64,000 bases of DNA from Microbacteriaceae bacterium. Lineage in GTDB: Bacteria > Actinomycetota > Actinomycetes > Actinomycetales > Microbacteriaceae. Within the stretch, counting starts at the first letter, position 1. Each line of letters opens with the position of its first letter. Of the stretch, positions 9,040 to 18,252 are shown one piece after another. The notes beneath the pieces were generated by a model. That model saw only the letters and a program-made list of their open reading frames with translations. It was not told the DNA's origin and searched no databases. The stretch is from positions 80,734 to 144,733 of the forward strand of contig JAHEGB010000001.1 in NCBI GenBank assembly GCA_024645175.1, read 5' to 3'. Made by a program: the position numbers and the translations under genes.

Positions 9040-9804
9040 TTAGTCTTTATTCGCAAGTCTGAATGCGAGACGGGCAGCGCCCAGAATTCCGGCGTTGTTT
9101 CGCATTTCTGCAGGAACAATTTCACAGTCGATGTCTAGCAGCGGAAGAAACTCTTCGTGCTGCTTTGAGACGCCACCACCAACGATGATCATGTCTGGCG
9201 AGAAGAGACGCTGAAGCGTCGAATAGTACTTTTGAAGACGCTCGGCCCACTGCTGCCAACTCAAGTCTTCTCGTTCTTTGGCCGAGAAAGCTGCCATGCT
9301 CTCATAGTCGACACCGTCGATCTCGATGTGCCCGAGTTCTGCGTTAGGAATCAACTTCTGGTCAAAAAAGAGCGCAGTGCCGATTCCGGTGCCGAGAGTT
9401 GTCATGATCACGAGACCGCGTTCGGCGCGACCAGCACCGAAACGCATTTCGGCAAGACCTGCTGCGTCTGCGTCATTCACCAGGTGAACTTCGCGATTGA
9501 GAGCTTTTGTGAATGCCTTGTCTGCGTCGAAGCCAATCCACTTCTTAGAAATGTTTGCTGCAGATTTGGTTACTCCGTGCTGAACTACCGCCGGAAAACA
9601 GATGCCAATTGGCGTGTCTGCTGGTGCTGCCGGCAGTTTCTTGATGAGAGCTTTGACGGTTGCGATGATGTCGTCAGTAGAGCCGCCCTCGGGAGTTTCG
9701 ACGCGAACGCGATCGCCAATCATCTCGCCGTTCTTTACGTCAACCAAAGCGCCTTTGATTCCGGTTCCGCCGATGTCGATTCCGATTGCGATTTTCTTAG
9801 CCAT
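9040..9804 (-). CDS. ppgK: Polyphosphate glucokinase
   Basis: A 254-residue ROK-family kinase that phosphorylates glucose using polyphosphate (and often ATP), an actinobacterial hallmark. The phosphate-binding loop DIGGTGIKGALVD is at residues 9-21, followed by NDADAAGLAE (catalytic Asp), TTLGTGIGTAL, and ELGHIEIDG in place of the zinc-binding site of other ROK kinases. The C-terminal VGGGVS motif and NNAGILGAA complete the fold. It is transcribed with its ribosome-binding site GAAAG just after the map stop. Confidence 0.93.
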   Translation of the reverse strand: MAKKIAIGIDIGGTGIKGALVDVKNGEMIGDRVRVETPEGGSTDDIIATVKALIKKLPAAPADTPIGICFPAVVQHGVTKSAANISKKWIGFDADKAFTKALNREVHLVNDADAAGLAEMRFGAGRAERGLVIMTTLGTGIGTALFFDQKLIPNAELGHIEIDGVDYESMAAFSAKEREDLSWQQWAERLQKYYSTLQRLFSPDMIIVGGGVSKQHEEFLPLLDIDCEIVPAEMRNNAGILGAARLAFRLANKD

Positions 9805-9818
9805 GATTTCTTTCGTAA

Positions 9819-10688
9819 CTAGGGGAGAGTCAAAATGTCTGCACCGGTTTCGGTGACTACCAGGGTGTGCTCAAACTGAGCGGTGATGCTTTTATCTCTT
9901 GTGACGACAGTCCAGTCATCTTTCCACATGTCCCACTGATGGGTTCCAAGGGTAAGCATCGGCTCGATTGTGAAAACCATGCCCACCTGCATCTCTTGCG
10001 AATAGGCCGGTGCTGCGTCGTAGTGGGGAATCACCAGGCCGCTGTGAAAGGCCTTGCCAATGCCGTGACCGGTGAAGTCGCGAACAACGCCGTAGTCAAA
10101 GCGTCTTGCGAATGATTCGATGGTGCGCCCGATTGTGTTGATTTGTCTGCCGGGTGCGACCGCTGCGATTGCTCGATTTAGCGACTCACGAGTGCGCTCG
10201 ACAAGCAGGCGAACTTCGTCTTTGACCTCGCCAACCATGAAGGTCTGGTTGCTGTCTCCGTGAAAACCGTTCTTGAAGGCGGTGATGTCAATGTTCACGA
10301 TGTCACCCTCTAAGAGCACTGTGTCATCGGGAATGCCGTGGCAAATAACCTCGTTCACCGAGGTGCAAATCGATTTAGGAAATCCGCGATAGAGCAGCGC
10401 AGAAGGGTAGGCATCGTGGTCTAGCAAGAACTCGTGCCCAATTCGGTCGAGCTCGTCTGTGGTCACGCCGGGCTTGCAGTTTTCACCAACGAGGGCAATC
10501 GCCTGTGCGGCAATCTTGCCAGCCGCGCGAATTAGTTCAACTTCTTCTGAGCCCCAAATGTCGCCCTCGGTGTATTTCGCAGGGGCCTTTTTGCCGACAT
10601 ACTCTGGCTGCATTATGTGTTTAGGGACCGAGCGCAAAGGCGACAGGTTTCCGGCGGTTAAGAATCCGGTTTTCGGGTCGCGAGGCAT
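9819..10688 (-). CDS. map: Methionine aminopeptidase, type I
   Basis: A 289-residue cobalt/manganese peptidase that removes the initiator methionine. The N-terminal extension ([21 protein letters not shown]) matches the longer actinobacterial MapB type. Metal ligands appear in order: His in VICHGIPDD, Asp in NIDITAF and the following [10 protein letters not shown], His in [11 protein letters not shown], Glu in FTIEPML and Glu in QFEHTLVV. The ATG is 6 nt downstream of a minus-strand TAGACT with no Shine-Dalgarno sequence, consistent with a leaderless transcript. Its 15-nt distance to ppgK suggests co-transcription. Confidence 0.95.
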   Translation of the reverse strand: MPRDPKTGFLTAGNLSPLRSVPKHIMQPEYVGKKAPAKYTEGDIWGSEEVELIRAAGKIAAQAIALVGENCKPGVTTDELDRIGHEFLLDHDAYPSALLYRGFPKSICTSVNEVICHGIPDDTVLLEGDIVNIDITAFKNGFHGDSNQTFMVGEVKDEVRLLVERTRESLNRAIAAVAPGRQINTIGRTIESFARRFDYGVVRDFTGHGIGKAFHSGLVIPHYDAAPAYSQEMQVGMVFTIEPMLTLGTHQWDMWKDDWTVVTRDKSITAQFEHTLVVTETGADILTLP

Positions 10689-10693
10689 GCGTC

Positions 10694-10700
10694 TAGTCTA
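10694..10700. promoter_or_regulatory. Near-symmetric -10 heptamer TAGTCTA shared by map and the SPOR-like gene
   Basis: On the minus strand TAGACT (10700-10695) ends 6 nt before the map ATG. On the plus strand TAGTCT (10694-10699) is 22 nt before the TTG of the SPOR-like gene, which has an AAGGAA ribosome-binding site. One 7-bp sequence can serve as -10 on both strands. Confidence 0.5.
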
Positions 10701-10721
10701 AGAGAGAGCAAAGGAACGACC

Positions 10722-10904
10722 TTGGATAACGAGCCGAAGGAGTATTGGTTCAACACCAACACCAACGAAGTCGAGGTGGGCAAGCAAGTTGCTGCCATCT
10801 ATCGAATCGGTCCGTTTTCAGACTATGCGAGCGCAGCACGTGCCTTAGAGATTCTGAAAGATCGAGCTAAGGCTTGGCGAGAAGAAGACGAGCGACGAGA
10901 TTAG
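10722..10904 (+). CDS. SPOR-like mini-protein
   Basis: A 60-residue protein. The part reading VAAIYRIGPFSDYASAARAL has the betalpha signature of a truncated SPOR-type fold, followed by a basic/acidic helix ending in EEDERRD. Short proteins of this type are common next to map or panB in actinobacteria. No membrane segment or signal is present, so it is probably cytosolic. TTG start with AAGGAA 5-6 nt upstream. Its stop shares the tetranucleotide TTAG with the stop of panB on the opposite strand. Function unknown. Confidence 0.75.
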   Translation: MDNEPKEYWFNTNTNEVEVGKQVAAIYRIGPFSDYASAARALEILKDRAKAWREEDERRD

Positions 10905-11704
10905 TCGCTGAAGGATTCTGCTTCATTCGGAAAGTTCGAAGACTCAACGTCAGCAACATATTGGCTCGCAGCCGAAAGCAATTGCTCGCGCAGGTTCACA
11001 TACTGGCGAACAAACTTGCGAGGCTTGCCCTGAGTTAGCCCAGCGAAGTCGGTCCAGACCAAGATCTGGCCGTCGGTTTCTGAACCAGCGCCAATGCCAA
11101 TTGTTGGAATAGCCAAAGTCTGGGTTATTTTGGCGGCTAGGTCTGCAGGAACGAGTTCGAGCACGACGGCAAAAGCGCCTGCCTCTTGAACTGATAAGGC
11201 CTCAGCCATAACCTGATCTGCCGAGTCGCCGCGGCCTTGAACTTTGAAGCCGCCCAGGGCGTGAACGCTCTGCGGGGTGAAACCGATGTGGCCCATAACA
11301 GGAATTCCAGCTTCAACAATTGCTTTGATCTGTTCTGAGCTGCGCTTGCCACCTTCGAGCTTCACGGCAGCCGCACCGGTTTCTTTCATGATCTTGATTG
11401 CGTTGCGCACCGCGTCGGCTGGCTCTGCCTCATAGCTGCCAAACGGCATGTCTACAACGACAAGTGCTCGCGACGCTGCCTTAGCAACAGCTCGCCCCAG
11501 TGGAATGATTTCATCAACGGTGATGGCAAGAACGCTGTCGTGCGCGAGTGCGTTTTCGGCCGCAGAGTCTCCGACTAACAGAACATTGATTCCTGCCTCA
11601 TCAAAGATCTCGGCGGTGAACTGGTCATATGAGGTGAGGCAAGAAAACTTGCGACCCGAGTTCTTGAACTCTTGAAGATGCGAAACTCGCGCGATCTTTG
11701 CCAT
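10901..11704 (-). CDS. panB: 3-methyl-2-oxobutanoate hydroxymethyltransferase
   Basis: Transfers a hydroxymethyl group from 5,10-methylene-THF to ketoisovalerate, the first step of pantothenate synthesis. 267 residues. Recognisable blocks are SCLTSYDQFTAEIFDEAGI near residue 25, LLVGDSAAENAL, VVVDMPFGSYE, AAAVKLEGG, GHIGFTPQSV and the C-terminal IGIGAGSETDGQILVW. Mg-binding Asp and Glu residues lie in the GDS and KLEGG motifs. It starts directly after the ridA stop, making nadE-ridA-panB one operon. No panC or panD is in the window. Confidence 0.95.
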   Translation of the reverse strand: MAKIARVSHLQEFKNSGRKFSCLTSYDQFTAEIFDEAGINVLLVGDSAAENALAHDSVLAITVDEIIPLGRAVAKAASRALVVVDMPFGSYEAEPADAVRNAIKIMKETGAAAVKLEGGKRSSEQIKAIVEAGIPVMGHIGFTPQSVHALGGFKVQGRGDSADQVMAEALSVQEAGAFAVVLELVPADLAAKITQTLAIPTIGIGAGSETDGQILVWTDFAGLTQGKPRKFVRQYVNLREQLLSAASQYVADVESSNFPNEAESFSD

Positions 11705-12100
11705 TTAGTTATTTCGCTTCCAGGCGTCGACTTCGATTTCGACAAGCATTTTCGGATTGATGAACTTGATCCCTGCCAACATGGTTGCCGCTGGGCGAAT
11801 GTCGCCAAAGATCTCACCGTGTGCCTTGCCAACGGCATCCATGTCTTCTGCGTTGCTTAGATAAATTCTGCTTCTAACAACGTCGGCCAACGTGTAGCCA
11901 ACCTGCGCTAGTGCTGATGCGATAACGCCTTCGAGCGCGACTTTGGTTTGGCCATAGGCATCACCCTCGTGCTGCAAGACACCGTCGACCGTTGCGGTCG
12001 ATCCAGAGACGTGCACGTAGTCGCCGGCAACAGTTGCGCGTGAATAACCAATGACAGACTCCCATGGTCCGCCGCTTGAGATCAGTTTGTCTGCTGCCAT
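11705..12100 (-). CDS. RidA/YjgF family protein
   Basis: A 131-residue member of the RidA family, whose archetype hydrolyses reactive enamine/imine intermediates released by PLP enzymes. Visible features are WESVIGYSRATVAGDYVHVSG at the N-terminus, TKVALEGVIASAL and the C-terminal LAGIKFINPKMLVEIEVDA. The arginine typical of the deaminase group (RS-Y/F position, here VVRSRIYLSN) is present. ATG 12100 was chosen because it starts at the conserved fold; the longer in-frame reading lies inside nadE. It sits 7 nt after nadE and abuts panB. Confidence 0.9.
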   Translation of the reverse strand: MAADKLISSGGPWESVIGYSRATVAGDYVHVSGSTATVDGVLQHEGDAYGQTKVALEGVIASALAQVGYTLADVVRSRIYLSNAEDMDAVGKAHGEIFGDIRPAATMLAGIKFINPKMLVEIEVDAWKRNN

Positions 12101-12107
12101 TTTGTGC

Positions 12108-13760
12108 CTAACTGTATTTGTTTGTGATTGGTAGTCTGCGGTCACGGCCAAATGCCATGCCGGTGATTTTTGGCCCGATAGCGCCTTGACGTCGCTTCCA
12201 CTCTGCTCTATCGACAAGCCCAACAACGCGATCAACCGTTGCTGCCTCGAAGCCGAGTGCCTTGATTTGTTCGCGACCGAGCTTTCGTTCGATGTAGGCG
12301 TCAAGAATCTCGTCGAGCACGTCATATGGCGGCAGGCTGTCTTGATCTACCTGACCCGGTCTGAGCTCGGCCGAAGGCGGCTTGCTAATGCTGTTCTCTG
12401 GGATAGGAGCTGCCTGACCCTGCTGCGTGGCCCAGTCGTTGCGCCACCTAGCCAGTTGCCAGACCAGGGTCTTAGCGACATCTTTGAGCGGTGCGAAGCC
12501 ACCAACCGAGTCGCCATAGATGGTGCTGTAACCGACAGCGAGTTCGGTTTTATTGCCAGTCGTAAGAGTCAGGTGACCCTCTTGGTTGCTGAGTGACATC
12601 AAAATTGTTCCGCGAACTCGAGCCTGCAGGTTTTCTGCCGAAGTGTCTTTTAGCTTGAGCTGCTTCTCGAGTTCTTTAACCGCACCCTTGATTGGTTCGG
12701 TGCGAATGTTGATGCCGAGTCGCTTTGCCAGATCGAATGCGTCGCTCTTTGAGTGATCGCTCGAATACTTGCTAGGCATCGATACGCCGAACACTCGGTG
12801 TGAGCCGAGCGCATCGACAGCGAGGGCCGCGCAAACGGCCGAGTCGATTCCACCGCTGAGTCCCAAGATGACCGACTTGAAATTGTTCTTGTTGACATAG
12901 TCGCGAAGTCCGAGCACGAGAGCGTTCCAGATTTGCCAGTTGTCATCTTGCTTATGTGATGCAATCTCGCTCACGGCTGCGATTTCTCGTTTGCTGGTGA
13001 TGTCAAAAAGCAGCAAGTCTTGATCGAACTGCTTGCCGCGACCGATTAGTTTTTGGTCGGCATCAATCATTAGCGAGTCGCCATCGAAAACCAAATCGTC
13101 TTGCCCGCCAACGAGGTTCACGTAGGCAACGGCAACGTCTTGTTTCGCTGCTAGGTTCTTGACCAGCTCGACCCGACGGTCATCCTTGTCGATTTCAAAC
13201 GGAGAGCCGTTAAGCACAAGCGCGATGTCGGTATTCTCTTCGCGCAACTTGGCAACCGGGCCACCCTCTTGCCAGATGTCTTCACAGATCAACATTGAAA
13301 ACTTGAGGTCGCCCAATTCGAAGCTGATCAGTTGGTCGCCCGGAACGAAGATGCGGTACTCGTCGAAAACTGAGTAGTTCGGCAGGTGGTGTTTGGCGTA
13401 TCCTGCCCAGACTTTGCCTTCGCGAATCAGCACGGCGGCGTTCTGGGCAATGGCCCAAGGTGAGCGATGTTCTTCGGCGACGATGGCCGGGGTGCCAAGC
13501 ACCACAACAATTTGGCCGAGGCCTCGCTCGTTTAGCTCGACTGCGAAGTTCTTTACGGCCTCGACACTGTCGTTCAAAAAGCTTTCACGAGTGGCAAGGT
13601 CTTCGATCGGGTAGCCAGAGGCAACCATCTCTGCAAAAACCACAATTGCGGCGCCTTTTTCGGCGGCTTCTTCAACTCGTTCTAGGCAGGTGCGCAAATT
13701 GCCAGAAAGGTCACCAACGACGGGGTTGGTTTGCGCCAAGGCAATGCGAATCGGGGGCAT
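12108..13760 (-). CDS. nadE: Glutamine-dependent NAD+ synthetase
   Basis: Makes NAD+ from deamido-NAD+ and glutamine. 550 residues in two domains. The nitrilase-type glutaminase (1-270) has the Glu-Lys-Cys triad: Glu44 in VFAEM, Lys in AKHHLPNY and Cys in MLICEDIW. The C-terminal synthetase has the pyrophosphate loop LGLSGGIDSAV (about 295-305) and TGNKTELAVGYSTIYGD. ATG 13760 gives the usual MPPIRIALAQTNP start and lies 7 nt below a minus-strand TAGGCT, with TTGTCC 16 nt further up. The start 8 codons upstream would overlap that promoter. Confidence 0.95.
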   Translation of the reverse strand: MPPIRIALAQTNPVVGDLSGNLRTCLERVEEAAEKGAAIVVFAEMVASGYPIEDLATRESFLNDSVEAVKNFAVELNERGLGQIVVVLGTPAIVAEEHRSPWAIAQNAAVLIREGKVWAGYAKHHLPNYSVFDEYRIFVPGDQLISFELGDLKFSMLICEDIWQEGGPVAKLREENTDIALVLNGSPFEIDKDDRRVELVKNLAAKQDVAVAYVNLVGGQDDLVFDGDSLMIDADQKLIGRGKQFDQDLLLFDITSKREIAAVSEIASHKQDDNWQIWNALVLGLRDYVNKNNFKSVILGLSGGIDSAVCAALAVDALGSHRVFGVSMPSKYSSDHSKSDAFDLAKRLGINIRTEPIKGAVKELEKQLKLKDTSAENLQARVRGTILMSLSNQEGHLTLTTGNKTELAVGYSTIYGDSVGGFAPLKDVAKTLVWQLARWRNDWATQQGQAAPIPENSISKPPSAELRPGQVDQDSLPPYDVLDEILDAYIERKLGREQIKALGFEAATVDRVVGLVDRAEWKRRQGAIGPKITGMAFGRDRRLPITNKYS

Positions 13761-13766
13761 AACGAC

Positions 13767-13773
13767 TAGCCTA
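13767..13773. promoter_or_regulatory. Near-symmetric -10 heptamer TAGCCTA shared by nadE and glnA2
   Basis: Minus strand: TAGGCT (13773-13768) ends 7 nt before the nadE ATG, with a -35-like TTGTCC 16 nt upstream. Plus strand: TAGCCT (13767-13772) lies 27 nt before the glnA2 ATG, leaving a short leader that carries GAGAGGA. Confidence 0.5.
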
Positions 13774-13799
13774 ATAGCAGGCAAAGAGAGGACAACCCG

Positions 13800-15137
13800 A
13801 TGGATAAGCAGACAGATTTTGTGCTTAGAACTATCGAGGAGCGAGGCGTAAAGTTCGTTCGACTTTGGTTCACAGACGTTGCAGGCACGCTCAAGTCGGT
13901 AGCAATTGCGCCGGCAGAGGTAGAGGGCGCATTCGCCGAGGGTCTTGGCTTCGATGGTTCGGCCATCGAGGGGCTAGCTCGCACGTATGAGGCCGACATG
14001 CTCGCGGTTCCTGACCCAAGCACCTTTCAGATTCTTCCGTGGCGCGGCGAAATCGACCCAACCGCTCGCATGTTCTGTGACATTCAGACCCCTGATGGCC
14101 TTCCGGCAGCCGCTGACCCGCGCAATGTGCTGCGCAGGGCTTTGGCCAAGGCATCAGACCTAGGGTTCTCGTTCTACATTCACCCTGAAATCGAGTTCTA
14201 CCTGCTCAAGTCGGCTCAGTTCGGCGAAGAGGGTCCGATTCCGGTCGATAAGGCCGGCTACTTCGACAACGTTCCTGGTGGCACCGCACACGACTTCAGA
14301 CGTCGCGCCGTTTCGATGCTCGAGCAATTGGGCATCTCAGTCGAGTTCAGCCACCACGAGGGTGGCCCTGGCCAAAACGAGATTGATCTGCGTTACGCAG
14401 ACGCGCTCACAATGGCAGACAACATCATGACCTTCAGAACAGTGATCAAAGAGGTCGCTATCGAGCAGGGCGTCTATGCGACATTCATGCCAAAGCCTTT
14501 CACCGAGCACCCTGGTTCTGGAATGCACACTCACATGTCGCTTTTCGAAGGTGACACGAACGCATTCTTCGACCCGAGTTCGCAATATCACCTGAGCAAG
14601 ACCGCAAAGCACTTCATTGCCGGTCTTCTTCGTCACGCTCCTGAGATCACTGCCGTCACCAACCAATACGTCAACTCATACAAGCGACTCTGGGGCGGCG
14701 GCGAGGCTCCTTCGTTTGTTTGCTGGGGTCACAACAATCGCTCGGCGCTCATCCGCGTTCCGTTATACAAGCCGAACAAGGGCAACTCGTCACGCATTGA
14801 GTACCGCGCAATCGATTCTGCTGCGAACCCATACCTGGCCTATGCGCTTATTTTGGCTGCCGGTCTGAAGGGCATCGAAAACGAATACGAGCTTCCGTCA
14901 GAAACCGAAGACAACGTATGGGCACTCAACGATGCAGAGCGTCGCGCGATGGGAATTCAGCCGCTGCCACAGTCGCTTGACCACGCAATCAGAAAACTCG
15001 AAGAGTCAGAGCTCGCCGCAGAAACACTCGGCGAAGAGGTCTTCAGCTATGTTCTTGCAAATAAGCGTCGCGAGTGGAGCGAATATCGTTCACAGGTTAC
15101 TCAGTACGAACTAAAGCAGAACCTAGAAGTTCTCTAG
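13800..15137 (+). CDS. glnA2: Glutamine synthetase, GlnA2-type (GSI, non-adenylylated class)
   Basis: ATP-dependent synthesis of glutamine from glutamate and ammonia. 445 residues, shorter than the GSI-beta GlnA1 found 4.5 kb away. N-terminal DVAGTLKSVAI and FDGSAIEGLAR, the catalytic HPEIEFYL block, GSGMHTHMSLF, NRSALIRVP and SRIEYRAID are all present. The Tyr loop NLYDLP that GlnE adenylylates is replaced by YELPSETED, as in GlnA2 of other actinobacteria, so adenylylation is unlikely. Good ribosome-binding site GAGAGGA. glnE follows after 7 nt. Confidence 0.94.
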   Translation: MDKQTDFVLRTIEERGVKFVRLWFTDVAGTLKSVAIAPAEVEGAFAEGLGFDGSAIEGLARTYEADMLAVPDPSTFQILPWRGEIDPTARMFCDIQTPDGLPAAADPRNVLRRALAKASDLGFSFYIHPEIEFYLLKSAQFGEEGPIPVDKAGYFDNVPGGTAHDFRRRAVSMLEQLGISVEFSHHEGGPGQNEIDLRYADALTMADNIMTFRTVIKEVAIEQGVYATFMPKPFTEHPGSGMHTHMSLFEGDTNAFFDPSSQYHLSKTAKHFIAGLLRHAPEITAVTNQYVNSYKRLWGGGEAPSFVCWGHNNRSALIRVPLYKPNKGNSSRIEYRAIDSAANPYLAYALILAAGLKGIENEYELPSETEDNVWALNDAERRAMGIQPLPQSLDHAIRKLEESELAAETLGEEVFSYVLANKRREWSEYRSQVTQYELKQNLEVL

Positions 15138-15144
15138 TTGCAAC

Positions 15145-18100
15145 ATGGCTGAGGCTAGGTCGTCAAGTCTTTCTGAGCTAGCTCGGTTCGGCTTCATAAA
15201 CCTGAGCGAAACCGTCGCCAAGCTCGACCAACTTGTCAAACAGGTTGGTGACGCCGGCAGATCTGCACTCGCAAGCCTTGGCAGGTCTGCTAACCCAGAC
15301 CAAGCACTCAATTATCTGCTCACTCTTGCCGAAGTTGATAAGGCCAAGACCAAGAAGTTGCTCGGCAAAGAAGATTCTGCCGTTCGCCTTTGTCGCCTTC
15401 TCGGAGCTTCAGAAGCCATGGGAGACCTGCTGCGCCGCAAGCCTGAGTTGCTCGCGCTGCTTGAGAGAACCATCGACCGACCAAAGTCGGCTGTCGAGCT
15501 GCGTGACAGTTTGGTCGAGAGTGCCACCGCAGAGCTCAAGTCTGACTTTGAGGCGCAGAGAGCTTGGTCTGCGCTTCGATTTGCCTATCGAAAAGAACTG
15601 CTGCAAATCGCAGTCTTTGACCTAAGTCAGGCCGATCAAGAACACGGATTGCCGATTGTGGCTGCAGCCCTTGCAGACTTGGCCGGAGCCGCGCTCGAGG
15701 GTGCAATCGAGATCGCACGATTCGAGTTAAAACACTCAACCGAACACGGCACCTTCAGCGCCGAAGAGGTTGATGCCACGAGGTTTGCTGTTATCGCCAT
15801 GGGCAAGTGTGGCGCACGAGAGCTCAACTACATCAGCGACGTTGATGTGATCTTTGTTGGCGAATCAGGTTCAGCAGCAATTGATAACGCTCGTGCCATC
15901 GAAATCTCAACTCGCTTGGCAACGCGAATGATGCGCGCGATTGACGGCACAGCGCAAGAACCAATGCTTTGGCAGGTTGACCCGAATCTTCGCCCAGAAG
16001 GAAAGAGCGGTGCACTAGTTCGCACTCTCGAATCGCACGTTGCCTACTATGACCGCTGGGCACAGAGCTGGGAGTTTCAGGCTTTGTTGAAGGCACGACC
16101 AATTGCAGGCGACATGCTTTTGGGCCAGGCCTATGTGAACGCACTCGCACCTAAGGTATGGGCCTCGGCAGCGCGTGAGGGTTTTGTCGACTCTGCTCAA
16201 AAGATGCGCGAGCGAGTTACCGACAATATTTCTTCAAGTGAAATCGATTCTCAGATTAAGTTGGGCCCGGGCGGTCTGCGCGACATCGAGTTCACTGTGC
16301 AATTGCTTCAGTTGGTGCATGGTCGCACAGATGAAACTCTAAGAAACCGCGACACCATCAGCGCAATTTCAGCACTGTCAGCCGGTGGATACATCGGCAG
16401 GGCAGAGGCAGATTCGTTCAGCAGGCATTACCGCTTCTTGAGGCTTCTCGAACACCGAATTCAACTCAGTCAAATGCGAAGAACTCACCTGATGCCGAGT
16501 TCTGAGACGGCGAGACGATCGCTTGCTCGCTCGATTGACCCAAAGGGCAATGCCGAGAGCCTGATTGAGCGATGGGAGTCGGTGAAAATCGAAGTTCGCG
16601 GTTTGCACCAGCGAATCTTCTACCGCCCACTGCTCAGCGCCGTCGCAAAGCTCGAAGACAGCACGCTTGAACTTTCGTCGGGTCAAGCCCAAGACCGCCT
16701 GGCAGCAATCGGCTTTGTCGACCCAAAGGGTGCGCTCGCGCAGATTGCAGCCCTGACGAGCGGCCTGTCGAGACGTGCCGCGATTCAACGTCAACTTTTG
16801 CCGGTGCTGTTGCAATGGTTCTCTCAGGGAACCGACCCAGACGCCGCCTTGCTTGCCTTCAGAAGGCTCAGTGAAGACCTGGGAGAGTCGCACTGGTATC
16901 TCAGAATGCTGCGCGATTCAACCGGCGCAGCCGAGCGAATGACGCAGGTGCTATCAAATAGCCGACTCGCGACGAGCCTGTTCGAGCGCATTCCCGAAGC
17001 GGCAGCGTGGTTCGAGAACGAGAGCGATCTGCAGCCGCTTTCTTCGGTGGCAATTGCTGCCGAACTTGAAGCAATAATCGAACGGCACGAAGATACAGAC
17101 ACTGCCATCGCCTCAATCAAACAGATTCGTCGCCGCGAAACACTCAGAATTGCCCTTGGCGCTGTGCTTGGCGATCTCAACATCGAACAGGTGAGTGAGG
17201 CACTGTCTGTCATCAGTGAGCTTTATCTCAAGTTCATGCTCGAGGTTGCTCTTGAATACGAAGCATTAGACGCTCCTCGAGCTGAAATCGAGCAAGCGCT
17301 CGATTTTGGAATAGTTGCGATGGGTCGCTTTGGCGGCGGCGAACTTGGTTTCGGTTCAGACGCCGATGTCATGTATGTCTATCAAGCGCTCAATGGTTTC
17401 GATGCTGATCGAGCGCAGAAAATGGCAGAGAGGCTTGTTGCTCAATTGAAAAAGTTGACAGCTGACCCACTTCTTGAATTTGAAATTGACATCGATCTTC
17501 GCCCAGAGGGCAAGAACGGTGCTGTCGCTCGATCGATCGACTCCTACGAGAACTACTACCAGCGTTGGGCCGACACCTGGGAGGCACAGGCGCTGCTTCG
17601 TGCGAGAGTCATTGCAGGTTCAAAGCAACTCATCGAAGACTTCACTGTGATCATCGACCGCTATCGCTATCCGACAGAAATGAAGCCGACAGCGATCACA
17701 GAGATTCGCAGAATTAAGGCTCGAGTCGAATCAGAGAGGCTTCCGCAGGGGGCAGACCCTAAACGCCATCTCAAACTTGGTCGAGGTTCACTTAGCGATG
17801 TCGAGTGGCTCGTGCAGTTGTACCAGATGAAATTTGGAGCGCTGCACCCGAGCATTCGAAACCCCAAAACCCTTGCTGCTCTAGAGGCAATGGTCGAAGT
17901 GAAACTGATCGAGGCTCACGATGCAAGAGTCTTGACCGAGGCCTGGACTTTGGCTTCGCGCGTGCGCTCTGCAAGCGTGCTGTGGGCGAATAAGCGCACA
18001 GATGTTCTGCCAACCGACAGAAAGCAACTCGAGGGCCTTGCGCGCATTTTGGAATACCCAGCCGGGGGAGCAACTCAACTCGAAGAGGACTACCTCGCCC

Positions 18101-18147
18101 ACACTAGGCGTGCGCGTATGGTTTTCGAGCGTCTCTTCTTCGCATAG
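15145..18147 (+). CDS. glnE: Bifunctional glutamine synthetase adenylyltransferase/deadenylase
   Basis: Covalently switches GlnA1 by adding or removing AMP. 1000 residues, normal for the family, with two nucleotidyltransferase halves. The first has GKCGARELNYISDVDVIF near residue 220, the second GRFGGGELGFGSDADVMYVY near residue 730. Each is followed by a DPNLRPEGKSG- or DIDLRPEGKNG-type motif and by GRGSLSDVEWLVQL or GPGGLRDIEFTVQL. No PII gene (glnK/glnB) or glnD is in the window, so the signal input is not visible here. It ends before a strong bidirectional terminator shared with glnA1. Confidence 0.97.
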   Translation: MAEARSSSLSELARFGFINLSETVAKLDQLVKQVGDAGRSALASLGRSANPDQALNYLLTLAEVDKAKTKKLLGKEDSAVRLCRLLGASEAMGDLLRRKPELLALLERTIDRPKSAVELRDSLVESATAELKSDFEAQRAWSALRFAYRKELLQIAVFDLSQADQEHGLPIVAAALADLAGAALEGAIEIARFELKHSTEHGTFSAEEVDATRFAVIAMGKCGARELNYISDVDVIFVGESGSAAIDNARAIEISTRLATRMMRAIDGTAQEPMLWQVDPNLRPEGKSGALVRTLESHVAYYDRWAQSWEFQALLKARPIAGDMLLGQAYVNALAPKVWASAAREGFVDSAQKMRERVTDNISSSEIDSQIKLGPGGLRDIEFTVQLLQLVHGRTDETLRNRDTISAISALSAGGYIGRAEADSFSRHYRFLRLLEHRIQLSQMRRTHLMPSSETARRSLARSIDPKGNAESLIERWESVKIEVRGLHQRIFYRPLLSAVAKLEDSTLELSSGQAQDRLAAIGFVDPKGALAQIAALTSGLSRRAAIQRQLLPVLLQWFSQGTDPDAALLAFRRLSEDLGESHWYLRMLRDSTGAAERMTQVLSNSRLATSLFERIPEAAAWFENESDLQPLSSVAIAAELEAIIERHEDTDTAIASIKQIRRRETLRIALGAVLGDLNIEQVSEALSVISELYLKFMLEVALEYEALDAPRAEIEQALDFGIVAMGRFGGGELGFGSDADVMYVYQALNGFDADRAQKMAERLVAQLKKLTADPLLEFEIDIDLRPEGKNGAVARSIDSYENYYQRWADTWEAQALLRARVIAGSKQLIEDFTVIIDRYRYPTEMKPTAITEIRRIKARVESERLPQGADPKRHLKLGRGSLSDVEWLVQLYQMKFGALHPSIRNPKTLAALEAMVEVKLIEAHDARVLTEAWTLASRVRSASVLWANKRTDVLPTDRKQLEGLARILEYPAGGATQLEEDYLAHTRRARMVFERLFFA

Positions 18148-18163
18148 AACAATCGGCTTAAAC

Positions 18164-18198
18164 AAAAGTGCCCCACCACGTAGGCGGGGCACTTTTTT
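18164..18198. terminator. Bidirectional terminator between glnE and glnA1
   Basis: An 11-bp perfect stem AAAAGTGCCCC/GGGGCACTTTT (18164-18174 and 18186-18196) with T-tracts on both strands lies between the convergent glnE and glnA1. Confidence 0.9.
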
Positions 18199-18252
18199 GT
18201 TACGACTAAACGCCTTTAGTGTGAAAAATGGCAGACCATTTTTCAACTATGG

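Noticed and set aside
12101..12325. N-terminal extension of the RidA reading frame
   Set aside because: It lies inside nadE and is not RidA-like; the conserved fold begins at ATG 12100.
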